From: Bacteroides sp. UBA1317
GTDB taxonomy: Bacteria; Bacteroidota; Bacteroidia; Bacteroidales; Bacteroidaceae
Direction of reading: 5' to 3'
Assembly: GCA_002307035.1 (NCBI GenBank)
Contig: DBTL01000058.1
Location: 1-16,399, forward strand
DNA: 16,399 nt
The translations under genes and the position numbers were made by a program. Below are positions 1-6,689 of this stretch, piece after piece. How positions within the stretch are numbered: the first letter of the stretch is position 1; every line of letters begins with the position of its first letter. Below the pieces are notes generated by a model. It was not told where the DNA came from. It saw only the letters and a program-made list of their open reading frames with translations, and made no database searches.

Positions 1-699
1 AGGTCCCATCCATTCTGAGTCACGTTTCGAAAGGTAATCATTTACTGTTATCACGTGTACTCCATTGCCTGTGAGAGCGTTGAGAAAGACGGGTAAAGTG
101 GCAACGAGAGTTTTACCTTCACCCGTAGCCATTTCTGCAATTTTTCCTTTGTGAAGAACAATACCACCAAATAGTTGAACATCGTAGTGTACCATGTTCC
201 ATGTTACTTCTGTTCCTCCGGCTATCCAATGATTTTGATAGATGGCTTTGTCACCTGATATGTGTACAAAATCTTTTGTTGCAGCGAGCTTACGGTCAAA
301 GTCATTTGCAGTAACAACAATCTCTTCATTCTCGGTGAAGCGCTTGGCAGTCTCTTTTACAATAGAGAATGCTACAGGTAGAACTTCATCTAATGCCTTT
401 TCATATATTTCAAGAATATCTTTTTCGATCTTGTCTATTTGAGCAAAATGTTCTTCTCGAAACTCTAGTTCTAGTGTTTCTGTTTCAGCTTTTAAACTTT
501 CTACTTTAGTCCGTTCGTTGTTTGCCGACTCGTAAATATACTTTTTAAGTTCTTCAGTCTTGGCACGTAGAGCATCATTGTCTAGCTGGGCAATCTCAGG
601 ATAGGCAGCTTTAATTTTATCTACCCATGGCAGAATATCTTTCATATCTCGCGAAGATTTATTGCCAATAAGTTTGCTTAAAAATTCATTAAATCCCAT
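1..699 (-). CDS. secA: Preprotein translocase ATPase SecA (N-terminal 233 residues, cut by the window edge)
   Basis: SecA is the cytosolic motor ATPase that pushes unfolded preproteins through SecYEG. Reading the minus strand from ATG at 699-697 gives 233 uninterrupted codons to base 1. It starts MGFNEFLSKLIGNKSS, has the conserved stretch DVQLFGGIVLHKGKIAEM (about 173-190), Walker A ATGEGKT (191-197) and GVHVITVNDYL (213-223), all diagnostic of the first nucleotide-binding domain. Walker A lies about 88 residues later than in E. coli SecA, because of a charged, probably helical insertion (about 56-100) and a second one (about 123-170). Both are consistent with Bacteroidota SecA as I know it. 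A -7-like box lies about 47 bases upstream. The gene is co-directional with the two genes before it, and I see no minus-strand terminator between them. The rest of the gene is outside the window. Confidence 0.97.
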   Translation of the reverse strand, partial: MGFNEFLSKLIGNKSSRDMKDILPWVDKIKAAYPEIAQLDNDALRAKTEELKKYIYESANNERTKVESLKAETETLELEFREEHFAQIDKIEKDILEIYEKALDEVLPVAFSIVKETAKRFTENEEIVVTANDFDRKLAATKDFVHISGDKAIYQNHWIAGGTEVTWNMVHYDVQLFGGIVLHKGKIAEMATGEGKTLVATLPVFLNALTGNGVHVITVNDYLSKRDSEWMGP

Positions 700-742
700 T
701 ATGATTATATATTGTTTATTATTTACTAAGGATAATTATTGT

Positions 743-793
743 GTGCAAAGTTACACTAAAATGCTGATTTATTGTACTTTGCACTTTTTTTTT
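743..793. repeat. Inverted repeat with T-tract upstream of secA
   Basis: GTGCAAAGT at 743-751 and ACTTTGCAC at 776-784 are perfect 9-base inverted arms around a 24-base spacer. Nine T residues follow on the plus strand (785-793). Read on the plus strand it has the form of an intrinsic terminator, but no plus-strand gene lies to its left. The left arm includes most of the secA -7 box. It may be an operator, a terminator of antisense RNA running back out of secA, or two facing-away -7-like boxes; the sequence does not decide. Confidence 0.5.
746..753 (-). promoter_or_regulatory. Putative secA promoter, -7 box
   Basis: On the minus strand this reads TAACTTTG, a full match to the Bacteroides -7 consensus TAnnTTTG, and it would give a leader of roughly 40 bases before the secA ATG at 699. 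No convincing -33 TTTG/TTG is seen at the usual distance. The box lies inside one arm of an inverted repeat (743-751 with 776-784). Confidence 0.55.
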
Positions 794-803
794 AGGAGTG
801 TTT

Positions 804-2381
804 TTACCTGATGTCAGTAAAAGGACTTGCGCTACAGGCGTTGGGCGCCCGTATTCTCATAATGTGAGTTAGGGTAGGAGCAATATGATCTATGGTTGTT
901 GGCAGGTTGATAATTTCCGGCTTTATAGAAGCTCCCAAAAAGATAAGCGGGGTAGGGACATCTGCCGTACGCACAACCTTGTTTTGGGAAGGCTGCTCTT
1001 GTACAATAGTCCAACCAGGAAGTACATCTATTAATAGGTCGCCTGAACGCTTGCGATTGAATGAATTCCTTATTTTATGAATGTCCGGCGTCCATGCACC
1101 GAGCAACAAGCGATGTGAAGAATAAACTTCATTAACTCCACTAAATTGCATCAGAAAATCGGCCGCTTTTTCTTGAACGTCGGAAAGATTTAGTAATTTC
1201 TTCTCGATAAGTTTATGATTCAGGTAAATCTGTTGGTTATAGAAAGACTCAACGTATTGTCCTTCGCCGTAAGTTGCCATCAAATACATATTAAGAAGAG
1301 CCGAGCAACGGTTTAGATAGAATTCCCCTCCTGGTATTTGATATTTGTTTAAATCAGGAGTTTCAGGTTCAGTATATCCTGTTGATGTTATGAATAAAAG
1401 GACATTTTGCAAACCAATTTTTTGATCAAGCAGGTCGAGCAACTTGGCAATGCTTCTGTCAAGTCTCACATAAGTGTCTTGAATCTCTATAGCACATTCT
1501 TGAGTGCTTTTGTGGTCATAGTTCCCTGCATTATAGGTGAGTGACAACAAATCGGTAATATCGTCTCTTCCAATAGTACTCGCATTAAAAAATTCTTCTG
1601 CTAATGTGTTTACTTCATCATTAATGAATGGGCTGGTGATTAATTTCCTGTATTTATTTTTTTTTGCGTCATCGAAGCGATATTTGAAAGCCTCTTTTTC
1701 CCATTCAGAGGTAAGATATTTGTAATTTTCAATTGGCAATGCCGGAGTCCAAATGATATTTTCTATTCGGAAATCAAGTGCTTTTCTATCATTATATTGA
1801 CTCACCCACCAAGGGAAATCATTATAATAGGTAGTTCCGGCCCATTTGCCAGTGTTTTCGTTCAACCAAAAGGCTCCATTACCGGCATGACCTGCGGAAA
1901 AAATGGCGGTCTCGCGGAAAGGAGAAATAGCATAAACCAGGCCTTTTCCTTGTGTGGCTATCTTTAGTTCATCGGTAATGGTGGAAGTGAGCAATTGGGC
2001 AGGTGAAGTGTTTTCGTCTGTGTAGTTGCCCATATAAGCCAAGTCATCTACGCTGTTTTTAGGGCGTAAAGTGGATCTGTCGAGCCAATTATCGGCAATA
2101 ATGCCATTTATAGATGGTGTAGTACCGGTATATATTGCTGCAATTCCAGATGAGCGGTCAGGGGCAATAAAAGGAAATTCGGCATTACGAAAAACTCGTC
2201 CCTCTTTCCACAATCGCTTGAATCCTTTATCACCATATAATGTGGAAAATGCTTCTAAATAATCAGTACGTAACTGGTCTATAGTTAGACCAACTATTAG
2301 TTTTGGAGTAGGTGGACCTGACTGAGCTTGCAGCCCGGTAAAGGTTAAGACGGTGATGATAGAGGTTATGAGTCCTTTCAT
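804..2381 (-). CDS. Secreted PafA-like alkaline phosphatase superfamily protein, probably catalytically inactive
   Basis: A 525-residue protein with a signal peptide (about 1-19, ending LQAQ) and the fold signature of PafA-type phosphatases and nucleotide pyrophosphatases: LTIDQLRTDY (32-41), IYTGTTPSINGI (83-94), QDTYVRLDRSIAKLLDLLDQ (301-320) and PGGEFYLN (350-357). Aligned by eye to Elizabethkingia PafA, nearly all catalytic positions are changed. The nucleophile Thr falls on R76 (APDRSSG). The Lys and Arg of the SLKDR motif become Phe and Glu (SPFRE, 153-157). The metal-binding TADHG becomes TSTGY (332-336), and the late THGS motif is absent. Only the first metal ligand, D35, and perhaps H290 remain. 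It is therefore likely a periplasmic or lipid-side pseudoenzyme that binds rather than hydrolyses. Its start overlaps the DUF4105 stop (ATGA), suggesting coupled translation. The family call is fairly secure; the function is unknown. Confidence 0.82.
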   Translation of the reverse strand: MKGLITSIITVLTFTGLQAQSGPPTPKLIVGLTIDQLRTDYLEAFSTLYGDKGFKRLWKEGRVFRNAEFPFIAPDRSSGIAAIYTGTTPSINGIIADNWLDRSTLRPKNSVDDLAYMGNYTDENTSPAQLLTSTITDELKIATQGKGLVYAISPFRETAIFSAGHAGNGAFWLNENTGKWAGTTYYNDFPWWVSQYNDRKALDFRIENIIWTPALPIENYKYLTSEWEKEAFKYRFDDAKKNKYRKLITSPFINDEVNTLAEEFFNASTIGRDDITDLLSLTYNAGNYDHKSTQECAIEIQDTYVRLDRSIAKLLDLLDQKIGLQNVLLFITSTGYTEPETPDLNKYQIPGGEFYLNRCSALLNMYLMATYGEGQYVESFYNQQIYLNHKLIEKKLLNLSDVQEKAADFLMQFSGVNEVYSSHRLLLGAWTPDIHKIRNSFNRKRSGDLLIDVLPGWTIVQEQPSQNKVVRTADVPTPLIFLGASIKPEIINLPTTIDHIAPTLTHIMRIRAPNACSASPFTDIR

Positions 2382-3565
2382 TTATCTTTTTTGTAAGCCA
2401 ATATAGAGTTGCTTGCAGAACGTACTAACAAACTTAGGGCCAAAGGTAATACAGCTAAATCAAATCTTTGAGGTATTACCATCCAAAGTGCTATAAAAAG
2501 TGTTAAAACAATGAGATTTAATAAATGATACCAGATTTTATACTTCATTTTCACCATTTGTAGTATAAAAGGTAAGCACAAGATATGAAACGGATGGAAG
2601 ATGAATAGTAAATAGTTGGGGCTGACAGTAGGATGCTCTGAAAAACATGCCAAAAAGGCAATAATGCATCCGGCGATGCCTGCTGAAAGAAAAAGAATAA
2701 AATCCAAGGCTCGAGAACTTTTTTCTTTTTTAAGATCATAGATAGTAATAGCGACGACTATAATAAATAAGAGTAAGAATGTCTGTAGCGGGGTTGGAAG
2801 ATAAGAATGATTATCATTTGTTTGTTTTGCATGTTTGGGGAGCAGGTTTTTTGTTGTAGCAACTAATACTTTTTTTTCACCTACTGAATTTATTATATTT
2901 GCTGCAGCAAAACTATTATGCAAATAATCTGGAGCAAACATTTTCTGGCGATAGTTTATTGGCGAGTCTGCTTTGCTACCTAAGCAAAGATCAATGCCAA
3001 AGCGCTCCCAAGGATGATTTAAGGTATATTCGTGAATGATGTCGCGAAAAGATTGTGCTTTCGTTAAAGTCTCTTTGTACTCAATCTTGCCATTGATACA
3101 ATCTTCTATTTTATCGCGTGGGCGAGTGGCACAATTGTCAAAAAGGAAATTGTACCTATATATACGGTTTTCCGGTCGATAATTTTCTTGCAATAAAGTA
3201 AATAGCTTTTCAGTTTCTTCTTGTGATAAGTTTAATATCTGTTGGCTTACTTCTCTGTCATAATATTCATACTCTGAAATAAAATTACGATATTCTGTTG
3301 CTCCTAATTGATAATCTGTTTCTCCTTTCACAAATCTCCATATAAAATTAGAGGCCTTAAAGCTGAACATTCCGTAATTGAAGACAATATCAATACCTCT
3401 GGTTTTGTCTTCATAACGAATGGCGGTATGCCCGAATAATGAGTATATTTCACTTCCTGGAGAGCAGGTAAGCAGGCTGATTTGTGTGGAGTCGGCAGAA
3501 GAGGCCAATGCTGATATAGGTAAAAGCATTACACTGAGATATAGTATAATTAGTGTTTTTTTCAT
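2378..3565 (-). CDS. DUF4105 domain membrane protein
   Basis: A 395-residue protein with a signal peptide (about 1-21) and an N-terminal DUF4105 domain (about 28-195). Typical motifs are LLTCSPGSEIYSLFGHTAIR (31-50) and YNFLFDNCATRPRD (138-151). H46 and C145 are the likely Cys/His pair; my recollection that this family resembles papain-like NlpC/P60 or LRAT folds suggests a thiol hydrolase or acyltransferase, but this is inference. The C-terminal half (about 263 onward) holds four or five hydrophobic segments, so the domain should face the periplasm from the inner membrane. The gene is first in a minus-strand unit, followed with a 4-base ATGA overlap by the PafA-like gene. A -7 box is about 23 bases upstream of the ATG. 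Biological role not established. Confidence 0.85.
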   Translation of the reverse strand: MKKTLIILYLSVMLLPISALASSADSTQISLLTCSPGSEIYSLFGHTAIRYEDKTRGIDIVFNYGMFSFKASNFIWRFVKGETDYQLGATEYRNFISEYEYYDREVSQQILNLSQEETEKLFTLLQENYRPENRIYRYNFLFDNCATRPRDKIEDCINGKIEYKETLTKAQSFRDIIHEYTLNHPWERFGIDLCLGSKADSPINYRQKMFAPDYLHNSFAAANIINSVGEKKVLVATTKNLLPKHAKQTNDNHSYLPTPLQTFLLLFIIVVAITIYDLKKEKSSRALDFILFLSAGIAGCIIAFLACFSEHPTVSPNYLLFIFHPFHILCLPFILQMVKMKYKIWYHLLNLIVLTLFIALWMVIPQRFDLAVLPLALSLLVRSASNSILAYKKDK

Positions 3566-3588
3566 TACTGTGTCATTGTATTCAGTTG

Positions 3589-3596
3589 CAAAAGTA
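3589..3596 (-). promoter_or_regulatory. Putative promoter of the DUF4105 gene, -7 box
   Basis: The minus strand reads TACTTTTG, a match to TAnnTTTG, 23 bases before the ATG at 3565. No good -33 element is seen at the normal distance; a TTTG at 3626-3629 (minus) is 29 bases away, which is too far. A small hairpin (ACGCTT 3629-3634, AAGCGT 3645-3650) sits between this box and the divergent coaX promoter. Confidence 0.5.
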
Positions 3597-3652
3597 CTTT
3601 TATTTACTAATTATCTGTCTTTTAGCAAACGCTTTTTTTCTTCGAAGCGTAA

Positions 3653-3680
3653 TTGTTATGCTTTTTTTTGAGTTACTTTG
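3653..3680 (+). promoter_or_regulatory. Putative coaX promoter
   Basis: TTG at 3653-3655, a 17-base spacer and TTACTTTG at 3673-3680 resemble the -33/-7 pair of Bacteroides promoters, with one mismatch in the -7 TAnnTTTG. Transcription would start near 3687, which makes the in-frame TTG at 3678 unlikely as a start codon and supports GTG at 3702. Confidence 0.45.
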
Positions 3681-3701
3681 CAATCTCAAACAATTATTGA
3701 T

Positions 3702-4433
3702 GTGGATCTAATTATTGATATAGGAAATACGAACGCTAAATTGGCGCTTTTTGATGGAGATTCAATGTTAGATGTTTTTCTTGATTCTAGTGAATCATTG
3801 AATCGTCTAGAAGAAATAGTCGCTGAATATCCCGTTAAAAGAGGGATTATCGCAACGGTTATTAATCTGAGTGAGGCGATTTTGGAGCGTTTGTCTAAAC
3901 TTCCTATTCCTTTACTATGGCTTGATGACAAAACGCCTCTCCCTATAATTAATTTGTATGAAACGCCGGAAACTTTGGGCTATGATCGTATTGCAGCGGT
4001 AGTTGCGGCTAATTACGAACATCCAGGGAAAGACGTACTTGTGATTGATGCTGGTACCGCTTTGACCTACGAGTTCATTGATTCGAAAGGGCAGTACCAT
4101 GGAGGTAACATTTCTCTTGGGGTGCAAATGCGTTTTAAGGCATTGAGCCAATTTACAGGAAAATTACCTCTGGTTGATCCTGTTGGAAGGTTCTTACCAA
4201 TGGGAAAGGACACAGAAACAGCTATTCGTGCCGGTGTTTTAAAAGGTATTGAATATGAAATTTCAGGATATATTAATACCTTAAAGCATAATTATCCCGA
4301 ACTTTTGGTTTTTTTAACGGGTGGGGATGATTTTTCTTTTGATACGAAGATAAAAAGTATCATCTTTGCAGACAGATATCTGGTGTTGAAAGGATTAAGC
4401 CGAATCTTAAACTATAATAATGGTAGGATATAG
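3702..4433 (+). CDS. coaX: Type III pantothenate kinase
   Basis: CoaX phosphorylates pantothenate in the first committed step of coenzyme A synthesis, in the cytosol. The acetate-kinase-like ATPase fold shows in DIGNTNAKLALF (6-17), LGYDRIAA (92-99), VIDAGTALTY (114-123), YHGGNISLG (132-140) and the late LTGGDD motif. The reading frame is open back to TTG at 3678, but the -7-like box covers that codon. GTG at 3702 gives MDLIIDIGNT, the usual family N-terminus, and a 243-residue product of normal length. No in-frame ATG precedes the conserved region. A weak 4-bp hairpin followed by Ts overlaps the stop, and a 310-bp gap separates the gene from the TPR gene. It is divergent from the DUF4105 gene. 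Confidence 0.96.
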   Translation: MDLIIDIGNTNAKLALFDGDSMLDVFLDSSESLNRLEEIVAEYPVKRGIIATVINLSEAILERLSKLPIPLLWLDDKTPLPIINLYETPETLGYDRIAAVVAANYEHPGKDVLVIDAGTALTYEFIDSKGQYHGGNISLGVQMRFKALSQFTGKLPLVDPVGRFLPMGKDTETAIRAGVLKGIEYEISGYINTLKHNYPELLVFLTGGDDFSFDTKIKSIIFADRYLVLKGLSRILNYNNGRI

Positions 4434-4444
4434 AGTCCTTTTTT
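4425..4444 (+). terminator. Weak possible terminator after coaX
   Basis: AGGA (4425-4428) can pair with TCCT (4436-4439), followed by a run of T (4439-4444). The stem is only four pairs and includes the coaX stop codon, so this is a weak candidate. Confidence 0.25.
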
Positions 4445-4743
4445 GTTAATGTCAAATATCGTTTGAGGCATATTGCTCATAGTCATATTTTAAATTAATG
4501 TTGCTAAAGTTTTAGGGAATTGATATAACAAGAGTTGCTGGTTTGCCATTTGCCTGAACTTTTTCTATTTTAAGCCTTTCTGCTCAATATGTGAAGGTCG
4601 ATGGACAAAAAGATAATTTATTTGAATAAAAATTGCTTGAGACTAAGTCTTGAATTCACGTTTAATGATACGGTGATTCTTTTCTTTAAATGCAAAGCTG
4701 ATTAATACTAGTATAGATATAAATATAAACTAAAATAATAATA
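4434..4743. other. 310-bp intergenic gap between coaX and the TPR gene
   Basis: No gene of convincing length is seen on either strand. The gap contains an 11-base palindrome (AGACT-A-AGTCT, 4640-4650) and a short open stretch (4558-4629) whose translation, SILSLSAQ followed by YVKVDGQKDNLFE, looks like the end of a signal peptide plus a mature N-terminus. It lacks a start codon and ends at TAA 4627-4629. No exact TAnnTTTG box was found; TATCGTTTG near 4457 has a three-base spacing. The promoter of the TPR-lptC-CNNM group should lie here but I cannot place it. The last 30 bases are A/T-rich. Confidence 0.6.
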
Positions 4744-6069
4744 ATGATGAAAATTAAAACGCTTGTAGCTGTGTTGTTGCTTTCAGCAGGAGCAACGAGT
4801 GCTTTAGCACAATCTATTGATAGTCTTTGTAATGTCAATAGCAGTATTTCACATGAAGCTGTGAAGGCTGGAAACTTTAAAGATGCTTACTTGCCTTGGA
4901 AAAAGGTTATGAAAGATTGTCCTCTTTTACGTTACTACACTTATTCAGATGGCTTTGATATCCTTAAGTATTTTCTGACTACAACGAAAGGAAAACCTGA
5001 GTATAACCAGTATTTTGATGAACTAATGGCTACATATGATCAATTAATTAAAAATACTCCAGAGCTTCAGGCTAATATACGTGGTGTACGTTCTGCTGAA
5101 AAAACATTGGCTCTTAAAGCCATTGATTATATGCAGTTTGCTCCGAAGCCGGATGTCAATTTGGCTTATGAATGGTTGAACAAGTCGGTTAATGCTGAAA
5201 AATCTGAATCTCTGGGAGCTGTGCTCTTTTATTTCTTAGATTCTTCATTGAAAAAATTGCAATTGAATCCAGATCATAAAGAACAGTTTATTCAAGATTA
5301 TTTAAACGATTCTCAGTGGGCAGATGATGCTATCGCTGCAGCGACAAAGGAAAATGTGAAGAAGGATTATCAGTCTGTAAAGGATAACCTTGTGGCTCTT
5401 TTTATTAATAGTGGCACTGCTAGTTGTGAATCCCTACAGGAAATTTATGCTCCCAAAATTGAAGCCAATAAAACGAACTTAGTTTATTTGAAAAAAGTAC
5501 TTGATATCATGAGAATGATGAAGTGTACAGAGCAAGAGGCTTATTTTAAAGCTTCATTTTATTCTTATAAGATAGAGCCTACTTCAGATGCCGCTGCTGG
5601 TTGTGCGTATATGTCTTTTAAGAAAGGGGATATTGATGATGCTATTAAGTTCTTTGATCAAGCGATTCAACTGGAATCCGATAATAGTAAAAAAGCTGAA
5701 TTTTCTTATGCGGCGGCAACTGTTTTGGCTTCTGTAAAGAGACTCTCGCCGGCAAGAAACTATGCACAGAAAGCTATTTCTTTTAAAGAGAATTATGGTG
5801 CACCTTATATTTTAATTGCTAATTTGTATGCAACCAGTCCTAATTGGAGCGATGAACCAGCTTTAAACAAGTGCACTTACTATGTAATACTTGACAAGTT
5901 GGCTAGAGCGAAAGCTGTTGATCCTAGTTGCGCTGCTGATGCAGATAAACTAATCGCAACTTATAGACGCCATACTCCTGCTGCGAATGAGCTCTTTATG
6001 TTAGGGCATAAACAAGGCGATAGAATTACTATTGGAGGTTGGATTGGCGAAACAACGACTATACGATGA
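4744..6069 (+). CDS. Secreted tetratricopeptide-repeat protein of unknown role
   Basis: A 441-residue protein with a clear signal peptide (cleavage likely after ALA, residues 20-22, before Q23). Most of it is helical. At least two TPR-like units are visible near 283-316 (AGCAYMSFKKGDIDDAIKFF) and 317-350, and irregular helical repeats may fill the region before them. The C-terminus ends in a distinctive ELFMLGHKQGDRITIGGWIG stretch followed by ETTTIR, which I recognise as a conserved tail of a Bacteroidota-wide family without being able to name a function. It stands directly before lptC (9-base gap), so a periplasmic scaffold or assembly role in envelope biogenesis is a reasonable guess only. 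Two ATGs occur in tandem (4744 and 4747); either could serve. No Shine-Dalgarno is evident. Confidence 0.82.
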   Translation: MMKIKTLVAVLLLSAGATSALAQSIDSLCNVNSSISHEAVKAGNFKDAYLPWKKVMKDCPLLRYYTYSDGFDILKYFLTTTKGKPEYNQYFDELMATYDQLIKNTPELQANIRGVRSAEKTLALKAIDYMQFAPKPDVNLAYEWLNKSVNAEKSESLGAVLFYFLDSSLKKLQLNPDHKEQFIQDYLNDSQWADDAIAAATKENVKKDYQSVKDNLVALFINSGTASCESLQEIYAPKIEANKTNLVYLKKVLDIMRMMKCTEQEAYFKASFYSYKIEPTSDAAAGCAYMSFKKGDIDDAIKFFDQAIQLESDNSKKAEFSYAAATVLASVKRLSPARNYAQKAISFKENYGAPYILIANLYATSPNWSDEPALNKCTYYVILDKLARAKAVDPSCAADADKLIATYRRHTPAANELFMLGHKQGDRITIGGWIGETTTIR

Positions 6070-6078
6070 TAATAGGAT

Positions 6079-6687
6079 ATGTGGCAAAGATTGAGTAGTA
6101 TTTTTCTTCATTTTTATATTAGTGGCATAACAATTGTTATGCTTCTTTTCTTTTCTTCCTGTTCGGGAAAACAAAAACAATTAGGTGAAGCTATTACGGA
6201 ACGTGATTCGCTGCCTATGATGAAAACCTTGGGAGTAACGACATTGATATCTGATTCGGGGGTGACAAGATATCGGATAAAAACTGAAGAATGGCTTGTC
6301 TTTGATAAAAAGAGACCTTCTTATTGGGCTTTTGAAAAAGGTGTCTATCTGGAAAAATTTGACTCATTACTTCATGTTGATGCTAGCATAAAAGCTGATA
6401 CTGCATATTACTATGATAAGCAGAAACTGTGGAAACTAATGGGGCATGTTGCCATTAAAAATTTACAAGGAAATAAGTTTAATACCGAATTGTTGTATTG
6501 GAATCAAGCAACAGAAAAAATCTACTCAGATAAGTTTATTCGAATAGAGCAACCTGATAAGATTATTTTGGGACACGGTTTTGATTCTAATCAAGAGATG
6601 ACTATTTATACAATACACAATATTGAAGGGGTGTTTTATATGGATGATAATAAATTAGAAGCTAAAAAGGATACTTTGAAAAAGTAA
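6079..6687 (+). CDS. lptC: LPS export ABC transporter periplasmic protein LptC (lipoprotein form)
   Basis: LptC links the inner-membrane LptBFG transporter to the LptA bridge that carries lipopolysaccharide to the outer membrane. The 202-residue protein has a hydrophobic leader and a lipobox, LFFSSC, with Cys28 as the probable lipidated residue. A beta-rich LptC-like body follows (about 45-195), with patterns such as YRIKTEEWLVFD, VDASIKADTAYYYDKQKLW and GHVAIKNLQGNKFNTELLYW, characteristic of repeated beta-strand pairs. E. coli LptC uses a transmembrane anchor instead, so the lipoprotein anchor is a group difference. The gene lies 9 bases after the TPR gene and 2 bases before the CNNM gene, so the three are probably co-transcribed. 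The fold call is by pattern, without an alignment. Confidence 0.86.
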   Translation: MWQRLSSIFLHFYISGITIVMLLFFSSCSGKQKQLGEAITERDSLPMMKTLGVTTLISDSGVTRYRIKTEEWLVFDKKRPSYWAFEKGVYLEKFDSLLHVDASIKADTAYYYDKQKLWKLMGHVAIKNLQGNKFNTELLYWNQATEKIYSDKFIRIEQPDKIILGHGFDSNQEMTIYTIHNIEGVFYMDDNKLEAKKDTLKK

Positions 6688-6689
6688 CA

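Noticed and set aside
242..442. Short plus-strand open frame opposite secA
   Set aside because: It lies antisense to the well-supported SecA coding sequence and has no recognisable product or promoter.
3629..3650. ACGCTT/AAGCGT hairpin between the divergent DUF4105 and coaX promoters
   Set aside because: Six-base arms around a T-rich loop in an A/T-rich region are not convincing as an operator or terminator.
3420..3671. 83-residue plus-strand frame overlapping the start of the DUF4105 gene and the divergent promoter region
   Set aside because: It covers the DUF4105 signal peptide antisense and both promoter boxes, and its translation resembles no protein.
3678..3701. TTG at 3678 as the coaX start
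   Set aside because: The codon is part of the predicted -7 box and adds eight residues absent from typical CoaX; GTG 3702 fits better.
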